Source of the DNA: Inquilinus sp042743185
GTDB lineage: Bacteria; Pseudomonadota; Alphaproteobacteria; DSM-16000; Inquilinaceae
DNA length: 64,000 nucleotides
Reading direction: 5' to 3'
NCBI RefSeq assembly: GCF_042743185.1
Contig: NZ_JBHYMS010000002.1
Location: 62,001 to 126,000, forward strand
In this document: in pieces, positions 45,876 through 54,523 of the stretch
How positions within the stretch are numbered: position 1 is the stretch's first letter
Layout of the letters: every line of letters starts with the position of its first letter
Notes under the pieces: generated by a model
What the model saw: the letters and a program-made list of their open reading frames with translations, nothing else
Told to the model about the DNA's origin: nothing
Database searches by the model: none
Position numbers and translations under genes: made by a program

Positions 45876-46370
45876 TCAAAATCGACCCTTGTATCCCTCG
45901 AACTCGAGCAGCCGGCGCTTGCGTTCCAGGCCGGAGGCGCTGCCGTAGCCGCCGAGCGTGCCGCCGGCGCCGATGACGCGGTGGCAGGGCACCAGCAGCA
46001 CCAGGTCGTTGCGGCCGCAGGCCTGGCCGACGGCGCGCGGACCGCTGTTCAGGATATGCGCCACCCCGCCATAGGACGCCGCCTCGCCATAGGGGATGTC
46101 GATGATCGCCTGCCGCACCCGCGCCTGGAACGGGCTGGCCGGCGGCGCCATCGGCAGGTCGAAGCGGCGCCGCCTGCCGGCGAAGTACTCCTCGATCTGC
46201 CGGATCGCCTTCCGCAGCAGCCTGTCCCCCGGCGGCGCGTCGTCGGCCGGATCCTGGACATGGTCGACCGCGGCCACCACGCCGCCGGCGACGGTGATCC
46301 GCACCGGCCCGACCGGCGTGTCGATGGTCGCAGTGGCCCGGTCGACGGGGGTACGGCTTCGGGCAGTCAC
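45876..46370 (-). CDS. ogt: methylated-DNA-protein cysteine methyltransferase
   Basis: A 164-residue suicide repair protein. The active-site cysteine is in LVLLVPCHRVIGAGGTLGGY, and SPFQARVRQAIIDIPYGEAA forms the DNA-binding helix-turn-helix. The N-terminal lobe is reduced, as in Ogt. I chose the GTG at 46370, which overlaps the YyaL-type gene stop by GTGA, so it is coupled to that gene. Translation from the upstream ATG 46421 would include shadow residues. Confidence 0.92.
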   Translation of the reverse strand: MTARSRTPVDRATATIDTPVGPVRITVAGGVVAAVDHVQDPADDAPPGDRLLRKAIRQIEEYFAGRRRRFDLPMAPPASPFQARVRQAIIDIPYGEAASYGGVAHILNSGPRAVGQACGRNDLVLLVPCHRVIGAGGTLGGYGSASGLERKRRLLEFEGYKGRF

Positions 46371-48394
46371 GGTCCGATCAGCTCCAGCAGCGCCTGCGGC
46401 GTGGTGACCGGGGCCTGGCACACCGGCCCGCGGCAGAGATAGGCGGTCGGCTCGCCGTCGTGCATCGCCTTGCCGGCGGCCGGATGGTCGGCCGGCAAGG
46501 CTGTGCCGGGATTGAGCCGCAGCAGCATCCGGCCGGGCAGGGAGCGGCCGTGCACCGCCCGCAGCAGCGCCCGGGTGGCGGGATCGTCCTTGCGCCCGAT
46601 GACCACGATCTGCAGCGGCTCCATCCGGTCCTCGGCCAGGTTCAGCCAGGTGGCGAGCGGAATGAAGTTGCGCTGCAGCTCGCCGGTGAAGGCGGCGATC
46701 AGGGAATCGGCGCGCAGCGCGTACAGCCGGTCGCCGGTCAGGTGGTGCAGCCGCGTCAGCACCCCGAGCATGGTGCCGTTGCCGGACGGGACCGCGGCGT
46801 CATAGGCGCTCTTGGTGCGGACGATCAGGGCCTCGCCGTCATCCGCGGTCAGGAAGTAGCCGCCGCGGCCGCCGTCCCAGAAATGGGCGTCCAGCACCGC
46901 GGTCCAGAGCTTGGCGTGCTCGAGATAGGCCGTGGTCTCGGTCACCTCGTGCAGCGCCAACGCAGCCGCCGTCATGTCGGCATAGTCCTCGAGCAGCCCG
47001 GGCGCGGTCGCCTTGCCGCGGCGCCAGGCATGCGCCAGCCGGTCGCCGTGCCCGAGCTGCCGGACCACGGCGGCGAAGGCGGTCTCGGCCAGCCCGATCC
47101 ATTCCGGCCGGTCGAAGGCTTCAGCCGCGCGGGCCAGGGCCGAGATCATCAGCCCGTTCCAGTCGGCCAGCACCTTGTCGTCCCAGCCGGGCCGTACGCG
47201 TACGGCCCGGCGTTCCAGGAGTACGCCCCGGTCCGCCGCGAGCGCCGCCTCGGTTCCGGCATCGCGCAGCACCGGCTCGTGGCGGCGGTTGAGGATGGTC
47301 TTGCCTTCCCAGTTGCCGCCCGGCGTCACGTCGTACGCCTGCTTGAACACGGCCGAGCGTTCACCCAGAGCGGCGTCGATCTCGGCCTCGCTCCAGACGT
47401 AGAAGCGGCCCTCCTCGCCCTCGCTGTCGGCATCCAGCGTCGCGGCGAAGGCCCCGCCCTCGGCGATCATCTCGCGCTCGATCCAGGCGACCGTCTCCTC
47501 GACCCGGGCGGCGTACAGGGGATCGCGCGTCTCCTGCCAGGCCGCGGTCAGCAGGTCGATCAGCTGGGCGTTGTCGTACAGCATCTTCTCGAAATGCGGC
47601 GCCAGCCACTCCTCGTCGGTGGAGTAGCGGGCGAAGCCGCCGCCGAGATGATCGTAGATGCCGCCCTGGCTCATCGCCGTCAGGGTGCGCAGCACCGCAT
47701 CGCGCCAGGCGGGCTGGCGCGACCGTCGCCAGCCGCGCCACAGCAGCTCCAGGAGTCCCGGCTGCGGGAATTTCGGCGCGCCGCGCAGCCCGCCCCAGAC
47801 CGGGTCGAACTGCCCGGCCAGCTGCGTCGCCACCTGGTCCAGCACCCCCAGGCTCAGCCCGGCGCCCGGCTGGTTCTCGGACTGCTTGGCCAGGGCCTCG
47901 GCGAGGGCGGCAACATTGCTGGTCACCTTCTCCGGCTCGGTGGCATAGGCGGTGGACAGGGCGCGCAGCACGTCGGTGAAGCCGGGACGGCCCCAGCGGC
48001 TGGTCGGCGGGAAATAGGTGCCGCCCCAGAACGGCGCGCCGTCCGGGGTCAGGAACATGGTCAGCGGCCAGCCGCCCTGCTGCCCCAGCATCGCCAGCGC
48101 CGACTGGTAGATGGTATCGACATCCGGCCGCTCCTCGCGGTCGACCTTGATCGACACGAACAGCTCGTTCATCACCGCGGCGATGGCGGGGTCCTCGAAG
48201 CTCTCATGTGCCATCACATGGCACCAGTGGCAGGCGGCATAGCCGACCGACAGCAGCACCGGCTTGTTCTCGGCCCGGGCGCGGGCGAAGGCCTCCGGGC
48301 CCCAGGGCTGCCAGTCCACCGGATTGTCGGCGTGCTGCAGCAGATAGGGGCTCGTCTCCTCGGCGAGGCGATTGGGGGCGAGGCGGTTCGGCAT
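46367..48394 (-). CDS. thioredoxin-domain protein YyaL (DUF255 / SSP411 type)
   Basis: A 675-residue protein with an N-terminal thioredoxin-like DUF255 domain (YAACHWCHVMAHESFEDPAI, containing the CxxC) and a C-terminal (alpha/alpha)6-barrel region with tryptophan- and glycine-rich repeats. The phrase SPYLLQHADNPVDWQPWG is diagnostic. The family is widespread but poorly understood. It is coupled to ogt. Confidence 0.92.
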   Translation of the reverse strand: MPNRLAPNRLAEETSPYLLQHADNPVDWQPWGPEAFARARAENKPVLLSVGYAACHWCHVMAHESFEDPAIAAVMNELFVSIKVDREERPDVDTIYQSALAMLGQQGGWPLTMFLTPDGAPFWGGTYFPPTSRWGRPGFTDVLRALSTAYATEPEKVTSNVAALAEALAKQSENQPGAGLSLGVLDQVATQLAGQFDPVWGGLRGAPKFPQPGLLELLWRGWRRSRQPAWRDAVLRTLTAMSQGGIYDHLGGGFARYSTDEEWLAPHFEKMLYDNAQLIDLLTAAWQETRDPLYAARVEETVAWIEREMIAEGGAFAATLDADSEGEEGRFYVWSEAEIDAALGERSAVFKQAYDVTPGGNWEGKTILNRRHEPVLRDAGTEAALAADRGVLLERRAVRVRPGWDDKVLADWNGLMISALARAAEAFDRPEWIGLAETAFAAVVRQLGHGDRLAHAWRRGKATAPGLLEDYADMTAAALALHEVTETTAYLEHAKLWTAVLDAHFWDGGRGGYFLTADDGEALIVRTKSAYDAAVPSGNGTMLGVLTRLHHLTGDRLYALRADSLIAAFTGELQRNFIPLATWLNLAEDRMEPLQIVVIGRKDDPATRALLRAVHGRSLPGRMLLRLNPGTALPADHPAAGKAMHDGEPTAYLCRGPVCQAPVTTPQALLELIGP

Positions 48395-48481
48395 CTCGAT
48401 ATCCCGGTCTGTAATGGCGCTGGCGCCGGACGCTATACTGTCCTGTCACGATAACGCCGCCAACGCCCTCGGAGGATCCCG

Positions 48482-48727
48482 ATGAAAGTCTCGATCGATA
48501 TCGACTGCACGCCGGAGGAGGCGCGCGCCTTCTTCGGCCTGCCGGATGTCGGCCCGATGCAGCAGGCCCTGCTGAAGGATCTGGAGGGCCGGATGCGCGC
48601 CAACCTGGCGGCGATGGAGCCGGAGGCGCTGTTCAAGACCTGGCTGCCGGCCAGTATGGAGGGTTTCGAGACGCTGCAGCGCGCCTTCTGGCAGGGCATG
48701 ACTGGCGGCAAGGGAGGCAAGTCCTGA
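48482..48727 (+). CDS. DUF6489-family small protein
   Basis: An 81-residue acidic protein, MKVSIDIDCTPEEARAFFGL, conserved in alphaproteobacteria as a DUF6489 protein; the role is unknown. The N-terminal IDIDCTPEEARAFFGLPDVG and the tail FWQGMTGGKGGKS are visible. A good Shine-Dalgarno (ggagg) precedes the ATG. It is followed 7 bp later by parS1 and then mnmE. Confidence 0.85.
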   Translation: MKVSIDIDCTPEEARAFFGLPDVGPMQQALLKDLEGRMRANLAAMEPEALFKTWLPASMEGFETLQRAFWQGMTGGKGGKS

Positions 48728-48734
48728 GCGTATC

Positions 48735-48750
48735 TGTTTCACGTGAAACA
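48735..48750. other. parS: parS centromere site 1
   Basis: The perfect 16-bp palindrome TGTTTCACGTGAAACA, the consensus bacterial parS site bound by ParB. It lies between the DUF6489 gene and mnmE. Confidence 0.95.
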
Positions 48751-48773
48751 CCGGTCTCCCGGATCGCTGCCCC

Positions 48774-50093
48774 ATGACCACCCGCGACACCATCTTCGCC
48801 CCGGCGACCCCCGCCGGGCGCGGCGGGGTGGCGGTGCTGCGGATCTCCGGTCCCGGCGCCGGGGCGGCGCTGCAGGCGCTGACCGGGCGCCCCCTTCCCG
48901 CCCCTCGCCTTGCGACCTTGGCGGAGCTGCGCGACCCGGCCGACGCCACGCCGCTGGATCGCGGCCTCGTCCTCTGGTTCCCCGGGCCGGCCAGCTACAC
49001 CGGCGAGGATGTGGTGGAGCTGCATCTCCACGGCGGCCGGGCTGTGACCCGCGGCCTGGTCGAGGCGCTGTCCCGGATCGGGGGGATGCGCCCGGCCGAG
49101 CCCGGCGAGTTCACCAGGCGCGCCTTCCTGGCCGGCAAGCTCGACCTGACCGAGGCCGAGGCGGTGGTGGACTTGGTCGACGCCGAGACCAAGGCCCAGC
49201 GGCTGCAGGCGCTGCGCCAGCTCGGCGGCGCCCTCGGCGCGCTCTATGAAGGCTGGCGCTCCGCCCTGATGCGGGCGCTGGCGATGACCGAGGCGGCGCT
49301 CGATTTTCCGGACGAAGGCCTGCCGCCGGACCTGGCGGCGGAGGCGGAGCGGATCGTGGCCGGGGTCTCGGCCGCGATCGCCGCCCATCTCGACGATTCC
49401 GGCCGCGGCGAGCGGCTGCGCGAGGGCGTGCACATCGCCATCCTCGGCCCGGTCAATGCCGGCAAGTCCAGCCTGCTGAACGCCTTGGCGCGGCGCGACG
49501 CGGCCATCGTCTCCGACCGGCCGGGCACGACCCGGGACGTGGTCGAGGTCGCGCTCGACCTGCGCGGTTTTCCCGTGGTGCTGGCCGATACGGCCGGGTT
49601 GCGCGAGGCGGCCGACGAGATCGAGGCCGAGGGCATCCGGCGCTCCCACCGCCGCGCCGCCGAGGCCGACCTGCGCCTGGTCATCCGCGACGCCGGCGAG
49701 CTGGCGCCGGCCGATCCGTCGCTCGGCCCCGGGCCGGACACGATCCGCGTGCTCAACAAGATCGATCAGGCGCCCGACGCACCACGAGCCGACGACGAGA
49801 TCGCCATCTCGGTGCGAACCGGCGCCGGCCTCGACCGGCTGCTCGATATGCTGGCCGAAGCGGTGGAGCGGCGGCTGACCGGCGACGGTTCCCCCGCCCT
49901 CACCCGCGCCCGCCACCGCGTGGCGCTGGAGGATGCGCGCGACGCCCTCGCCAGGGTCCCGTCCGCGCCGCTGCCCGAGCTGGCGGCGGAGGATCTGCGC
50001 CTGGCCCTGCGCGCGATCGGCCGGATCACCGGCCGGGTTGATGTCGAGGACATGCTGGATCTGCTGTTCGGCAGCTTCTGCATCGGCAAGTGA
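48774..50093 (+). CDS. mnmE: tRNA uridine-5-carboxymethylaminomethyl GTPase MnmE
   Basis: A 439-residue GTPase that with MnmG modifies U34 of certain tRNAs. It starts MTTRDTIFAPATPAGRGGVA. The P-loop is ILGPVNAGKSSLLNALARRD, the switch motif is PGTTRDVVEVALDL, and the C-terminus ends FCIGK, with the catalytic Cys. The ATG at 48774 follows parS1. The gene is standard in length. Confidence 0.97.
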   Translation: MTTRDTIFAPATPAGRGGVAVLRISGPGAGAALQALTGRPLPAPRLATLAELRDPADATPLDRGLVLWFPGPASYTGEDVVELHLHGGRAVTRGLVEALSRIGGMRPAEPGEFTRRAFLAGKLDLTEAEAVVDLVDAETKAQRLQALRQLGGALGALYEGWRSALMRALAMTEAALDFPDEGLPPDLAAEAERIVAGVSAAIAAHLDDSGRGERLREGVHIAILGPVNAGKSSLLNALARRDAAIVSDRPGTTRDVVEVALDLRGFPVVLADTAGLREAADEIEAEGIRRSHRRAAEADLRLVIRDAGELAPADPSLGPGPDTIRVLNKIDQAPDAPRADDEIAISVRTGAGLDRLLDMLAEAVERRLTGDGSPALTRARHRVALEDARDALARVPSAPLPELAAEDLRLALRAIGRITGRVDVEDMLDLLFGSFCIGK

Positions 50094-50113
50094 GCGGCGA
50101 TCGGGCCCGCGCG

Positions 50114-50587
50114 TCAGATCGCCTCGGCGATAGCGTCTGCGTCTTCCTTCGAGGAAGTGTCGGCAACAGTCAGGCGGCCGCGGAAAGAGGAATCGCCGAT
50201 GGTCTGCGTCGACACCAGCCGGCCATCGACGAGGAAGGCCAGCACGCCGCCGCGGTGATCCCGCAGGACGGGCGCGATCCGGTCGGGAACACCGTTCCTG
50301 AGCTGGACGACGACTTGGTAGCCGCCGGAGGGCGACACGAGGACCCGGCTCAAGGACGTGTCGGTGCTGGTGACCAGCGGCTCCGGATGGAGATAGATCG
50401 TCCCCTCGGGCGCCGACACAGGCTGCAGGCCGGATCCGGCGCTCCGTTCGGCAAGATGGACCGACAGGCCTGCCTGCGTTCCGCTGGACGGGCTGCCTTG
50501 GACGCAGGCGCCGGTCGCCATGACGGCGGAAAGCCCGACGACGGTCCGGATCGCCGCGCGCCGCGTCAGCCGAATGTCCTGTTTCAC
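50114..50587 (-). CDS. SecD P1-head-like small secreted protein A
   Basis: A 157-residue protein. The N-terminus MKQDIRLTRRAAIRTVVGLS is a likely signal peptide or lipoprotein leader (ATGAC at about residue 25-27). The mature part resembles the P1-head subdomain of SecD: IYLHPEPLVTSTDTSLSRVL, YQVVVQLRNGVPDRIAPVL and GVLAFLVDGRLVSTQTIGD. It has no membrane domain, so it is not a translocase. The start codon is a GTG (50587-50585) that lies inside parS2. It is a paralogue of the next gene upstream. Confidence 0.72.
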   Translation of the reverse strand: MKQDIRLTRRAAIRTVVGLSAVMATGACVQGSPSSGTQAGLSVHLAERSAGSGLQPVSAPEGTIYLHPEPLVTSTDTSLSRVLVSPSGGYQVVVQLRNGVPDRIAPVLRDHRGGVLAFLVDGRLVSTQTIGDSSFRGRLTVADTSSKEDADAIAEAI

Positions 50588-50595
50588 GTGAAACC
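50580..50595. other. parS: parS centromere site 2
   Basis: TGTTTCACGTGAAACC, matching the consensus palindrome at 15 of 16 positions (last base C). It contains the GTG start of the SecD-like gene A. Confidence 0.9.
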
Positions 50596-50614
50596 TCCCC
50601 CTTTGTCGCGTGGC

Positions 50615-51139
50615 TTATCGGAACAGCTGATCTTGCAGCGCGCTCGCCAACGACCGGCCGGATCCGCCGACCGCGACACCCAGCAGGCGGGCGAGGTCGG
50701 TGGCCTCCGCCATGGTCATGAGACCGCTGATCTGGACCCGGCCGCCGAGAATGGGCTCGCGGATGATCGGGGCCGTGATCAACGCTTCGTCGATCAGCAC
50801 CGCCAGAATGCGTCCGACATTGTCGGTGGTCGCCCGGGCCAGATGGTCGCGGCCGGTCGGGGTCAGCGTCAGCTCGACGACCGGGCTTGCCGAGATAGGA
50901 TCGAATCGGGCCGCAGCCGAGACGATGTCGGGAGTCGACAGCACGGCGTCCGGTTGCAGGTAGAGAATCCGCCCGTTGCTCTCGATTCGGGTCAGGCCCG
51001 GCTCCGGCCGGGTCTCGGCGAAGCGCAGCTGCACATCCGGTGGGGCGGTCCGAGCCGCCGCCGGCGGCTTGGTCGGCATCGTCAGCGCAGCAGCCAGAAC
51101 TGCAGCAGTGACAGCCAGGGTGGAGACGATGGAGAACAC
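50615..51139 (-). CDS. SecD P1-head-like small secreted protein B
   Basis: A 174-residue protein with an N-terminal hydrophobic segment (MFSIVSTLAVTAAVLAAALT) and a mature region like SecD P1: RIESNGRILYLQPDAVLSTP, SPVVELTLTPTGRDHLARAT and VLIDEALITAPIIREPILGG then RVQISGLMTMAEATDLARLL. It is the upstream paralogue of gene A, with 27 bp between them, probably one operon. Function is unknown. Related small P1-like proteins occur in other alphaproteobacteria without a known role. Confidence 0.72.
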   Translation of the reverse strand: MFSIVSTLAVTAAVLAAALTMPTKPPAAARTAPPDVQLRFAETRPEPGLTRIESNGRILYLQPDAVLSTPDIVSAAARFDPISASPVVELTLTPTGRDHLARATTDNVGRILAVLIDEALITAPIIREPILGGRVQISGLMTMAEATDLARLLGVAVGGSGRSLASALQDQLFR

Positions 51140-51165
51140 GGGACGACACTCCCCCTGGCCCGCAG

Positions 51166-51181
51166 TGTTTCACGTGAAACA
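51166..51181. other. parS: parS centromere site 3
   Basis: The perfect palindrome TGTTTCACGTGAAACA in the divergent gap between SecD-like gene B and mnmG, 26 bp before the B start. Confidence 0.95.
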
Positions 51182-51239
51182 CCGGATTGCGCGTGCCGGC
51201 ATTTGACCCTGCCCCTTCGCCTCCGTAAAGTCCGCCGCC

Positions 51240-53114
51240 ATGGAACAGTACGACGTCATCGTGGTCGGCGGCGGCCATGCCGGATGCGAGGCGGCGGCGG
51301 CCGCGGCGCGGTTCGGCGCGCGCACGGCGCTGGTCACCCAGCGGCTCGACTCGATCGGCGAGATGTCCTGCAACCCGGCCATCGGCGGCCTGGGCAAGGG
51401 CCATCTGGTGCGCGAGATCGATGCCCTGGACGGCATCATGGGCCGGGTGATCGACCGCGCCGGCATCCAGTTCCGCATCCTCAACCGCAGCAAGGGGCCG
51501 GCGGTGCGCGGCCCGCGCGCCCAGGCGGACCGGAAGCTGTATCGCCTGGCGATGCAGGCGGTGCTGGCCGAGCAGTCCGACCTCGACCTCGTCGCCGGCT
51601 CCGTCGAGGATCTGGCCTTCGATTCGGCCGGCGCCGTCTCCGGCGTCGTCCTTGCCGACGGCCGCACGCTGCAGGCAGGGGCTGTGGTGCTGACCACCGG
51701 CACCTTCCTCAACGGGCTGATCCATATCGGCGAGGAGAAGCGGCCGGCCGGCCGGGTCGGCGACGCGCCGTCGATCGGCCTGGCCGGGACGCTGCATCGG
51801 CTCGGCCTCACCCTCGGCCGGCTGAAGACGGGCACGCCGCCGCGGCTCGACGGCCGCACCATCGACTGGGCGGCGCTGGAGGAGCAGAAGGGCGACGACC
51901 CGCCGGTCCCCTTCTCCGACCTCACCGACCGCATCACGGTGCCGCAGGTCTCCTGCTTCATCACCTACACCACCCCGGCAGCGCATGCGCTGATCCGCGC
52001 CAATCTGCACCGGGCGCCGATGTATTCCGGCCAGATCGACAGCGTCGGCCCGCGCTATTGTCCCTCGATCGAGGACAAGGTGGTGCGCTTCGCCGACAAG
52101 GAGCGGCACCAGATCTTTCTGGAGCCGGAGGGGCTGGACGATCCGACGGTTTACCCCAACGGCATCTCCACCTCCCTGCCCCGCGACGTGCAGGAGGGGC
52201 TGGTGCGCGGCATTCCGGGGCTGGAGAAGGCCACGATCCTGCGCCCCGGCTATGCCATCGAATACGACTTCGTCGATCCGCGGCAGCTCGACCGGTCGTT
52301 GATGCTGCGGGCCGTGCCGCGGCTGTTCCTGGCTGGGCAGATCAACGGCACCACCGGCTATGAGGAGGCGGCGGCCCAGGGGCTGATCGCCGGGCTGAAC
52401 GCCGCCCGCGCCGTGGCCGGCGACGACCCACTGCTGCTCGACCGGGCCGAGGCCTATGCCGGCGTGATGATCGACGATCTGGTCACTCGCGGCGCGCCCG
52501 AGCCCTATCGGATGTTCACCTCGCGCGCCGAGTACCGGCTGGTGCTGCGCGCCGACAACGCCGACGGGCGCCTGACCGCCCGCGGCATCGCCGCCGGCTG
52601 CGTCGGGGCGGACCGGCAGGACCTGTTCGCCCGCAAGGCCGCGGCGCTGGAGGCGGCGCGGCAGCGGATCCGGGCGCTGTCGCTGACCCCGACCGAGGCG
52701 CGGCGCCACGGCCTGGCGGTCAACCAGGACGGCGTGCGGCGCGACGGCATGGACCTGCTGCGCTATCCCGGGGTCGACCTGGCCGCCCTCGCCCGCATCT
52801 GGCCGGAGCTGGCGGCGTGGCCGGAGGCGGTGGCGGAGCAGGTCGAGACCGAGGCGAAATACGCCGGCTATCTCGACCGACAGGAGGCCGACATCCGGGC
52901 CTTTCGCCGCGACGAGGGGCTGGCCCTGCCGGCGGAGCTCGATTTCGACGCGGTCGGCAGCCTGTCGGCCGAGATCCGCCAGATCCTGAAGCGGTCGCGG
53001 CCGCCGACCCTGGGCGCCGCGGCGCGCCTGCCGGGCGTGACCCCGGCGGCGCTGGTCGCGCTGCTCAAGCATGTCCGTCGTGAAGGAGACGGGGGCGCGC
53101 GTGCCATCGCCTGA
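51240..53114 (+). CDS. mnmG: tRNA uridine-5-carboxymethylaminomethyl enzyme MnmG (GidA)
   Basis: A 624-residue FAD-dependent tRNA modification enzyme. FAD motif: YDVIVVGGGHAGCEAAAAAA. Other segments: EMSCNPAIGGLGKGHLVREI, GLAGTLHRLGLTLGRLKTGT and SRAEYRLVLRADNADGRL. It partners with MnmE. The ATG at 51240 is chosen by homology. The start of rsmG overlaps its 3' end. Confidence 0.97.
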   Translation: MEQYDVIVVGGGHAGCEAAAAAARFGARTALVTQRLDSIGEMSCNPAIGGLGKGHLVREIDALDGIMGRVIDRAGIQFRILNRSKGPAVRGPRAQADRKLYRLAMQAVLAEQSDLDLVAGSVEDLAFDSAGAVSGVVLADGRTLQAGAVVLTTGTFLNGLIHIGEEKRPAGRVGDAPSIGLAGTLHRLGLTLGRLKTGTPPRLDGRTIDWAALEEQKGDDPPVPFSDLTDRITVPQVSCFITYTTPAAHALIRANLHRAPMYSGQIDSVGPRYCPSIEDKVVRFADKERHQIFLEPEGLDDPTVYPNGISTSLPRDVQEGLVRGIPGLEKATILRPGYAIEYDFVDPRQLDRSLMLRAVPRLFLAGQINGTTGYEEAAAQGLIAGLNAARAVAGDDPLLLDRAEAYAGVMIDDLVTRGAPEPYRMFTSRAEYRLVLRADNADGRLTARGIAAGCVGADRQDLFARKAAALEAARQRIRALSLTPTEARRHGLAVNQDGVRRDGMDLLRYPGVDLAALARIWPELAAWPEAVAEQVETEAKYAGYLDRQEADIRAFRRDEGLALPAELDFDAVGSLSAEIRQILKRSRPPTLGAAARLPGVTPAALVALLKHVRREGDGGARAIA

Positions 53115-53700
53115 GGCGGCCTTCCCGCCGCCGGCGGATCTCGCCGACAAGCTGGATCGCTACGAGGCGCTGCTGCGGAAGTGGCAGGGGGCGATCAACC
53201 TGGTCGCGCCCTCCACCCTGCCGGAGCTGCGGCGGCGGCATTTCGAGGATTCGCTGCAGCTGGTGCCGCTGATTCCGGCCGGCGCCAAGGTGCTGGTCGA
53301 TCTCGGCAGCGGCGCCGGCTTCCCCGGGCTGGTGCTGGCGCTGGCGACCGGGTTGGAGACCCATCTGATCGAGAGCGACCAGCGCAAGGCCGAATTCCTG
53401 CGCGCTGTTTCACGTGAAACACGGGCTCCGGTGACGGTGCATGCCAGGCGGATCGAGGAGGTGGCGCCCTTCCCCGCCGATGTGGTGACGGCCCGCGCCC
53501 TCGCCGCCCTGCCCGTCCTGCTCGGCCACGCCGCCCGATTCGCCGGCCCGCACACCGTCGCGCTCCTTCCCAAGGGCCGGTCCGCCGAGGCCGAATTGAC
53601 CACCCTGCCAGCATCACCGAAGATGACCATCGACCTCCATCCGAGCCGGACCGATCCCGACGCCGTGCTCATCCGCATCGAGGGGTTCGCCCGTGGCTGA
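53071..53700 (+). CDS. rsmG: 16S rRNA (guanine(527)-N7)-methyltransferase RsmG (GidB)
   Basis: A 209-residue methyltransferase. Segments: LRKWQGAINLVAPSTLPELR, VDLGSGAGFPGLVLALA (SAM motif) and HLIESDQRKAEFLRAVSRET. I list the ATG at 53071, which overlaps mnmG by 44 nt. A GTG at 53101 with an aaggag site 12 nt upstream is an equally possible start and would remove 10 residues. A full parS site (53406-53421) lies within the coding region and reads AVSRET in frame. Confidence 0.95.
   Translation: MSVVKETGARVPSPEAAFPPPADLADKLDRYEALLRKWQGAINLVAPSTLPELRRRHFEDSLQLVPLIPAGAKVLVDLGSGAGFPGLVLALATGLETHLIESDQRKAEFLRAVSRETRAPVTVHARRIEEVAPFPADVVTARALAALPVLLGHAARFAGPHTVALLPKGRSAEAELTTLPASPKMTIDLHPSRTDPDAVLIRIEGFARG
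53406..53421. other. parS: parS centromere site 4 (inside rsmG)
   Basis: The perfect palindrome TGTTTCACGTGAAACA embedded in rsmG codons around residues 112-117. It is the site closest to parAB. Confidence 0.95.
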
Positions 53701-54523
53701 CGACACCCAACTATTGCCGCCCGTGGAGGCCGACGCGCCCCGCCTCACCCGCACCATCGCCATCGCCAACCAGAAGGGCGGCGTCGGCAAGACCACGACG
53801 GCGATCAACCTGGCGACGGCGCTCGCCGCCGTGCGCAAGCGGGTGCTGGTGATCGACCTCGATCCGCAGGGCAACGCCTCGACCGGCTTCGGCCTGCCGC
53901 GGGCCAAGCGCGGCGTCGGCTCCTACGACCTGCTGTTCGGCACCACCACCGTCGTCGATTCGGCGGTGACGACCGAGGTGCCGGGCCTCGACCTGATCCC
54001 CGCCTCGGTCGACCTCGCCGGCGCCGAGCTGCAGCTGGTCGAGGCGGTGCGGCGCGAATACCGGCTGCGCAGCGCCCTCAGGCCCCATGCCGACGGCTAC
54101 GACTATGTGCTGATCGACTGCCCGCCGTCGCTCGGCCTCCTCACCCTCAACGCGCTGACCGCGGCCGACGCCGTGCTGGTGCCGCTGCAGTGCGAGTTCT
54201 ATGCGCTGGAGGGGCTCAGCCACCTGATGCGGACGATCGAGCGCGTCCGCAAGGCCTTCAACCCGGCGCTCGAGATGCAGGGGATCGTGCTGACCATGTA
54301 TGACCGGCGGAACAACCTCTCCGACATGGTGGCGCGCGACGTGCGCCAGCATCTCGGGGCCAAGGTGTACGAGACGGTGATCCCGCGGAACGTCCGCGTC
54401 TCCGAGGCGCCGTCGCATGGCAAGCCGGTCCTGGTCTACGACCTCGCCTCCTCCGGCGCCCAGGCCTATGTCCATCTCGCCTCCGAGATGCTGAAGCGCG
54501 AAGAGCAGAGGAGTGCTGCATGA
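53693..54523 (+). CDS. parA: chromosome-partitioning ATPase ParA
   Basis: A 276-residue deviant-Walker ATPase: IAIANQKGGVGKTTTAINLA, VLVIDLDPQGNASTGFG and YVLIDCPPSLGLLTLNALTA. It moves ParB-parS complexes on the nucleoid. It starts at GTG 53693, overlapping the rsmG stop by 8 nt, and ends overlapping parB by ATGA. Confidence 0.97.
   Translation: MADDTQLLPPVEADAPRLTRTIAIANQKGGVGKTTTAINLATALAAVRKRVLVIDLDPQGNASTGFGLPRAKRGVGSYDLLFGTTTVVDSAVTTEVPGLDLIPASVDLAGAELQLVEAVRREYRLRSALRPHADGYDYVLIDCPPSLGLLTLNALTAADAVLVPLQCEFYALEGLSHLMRTIERVRKAFNPALEMQGIVLTMYDRRNNLSDMVARDVRQHLGAKVYETVIPRNVRVSEAPSHGKPVLVYDLASSGAQAYVHLASEMLKREEQRSAA

Noticed and set aside
48633..53150. A 1505-residue open frame antisense to mnmE-mnmG
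   Set aside because: It runs through several certain genes on the other strand and has no conserved motif; a shadow.
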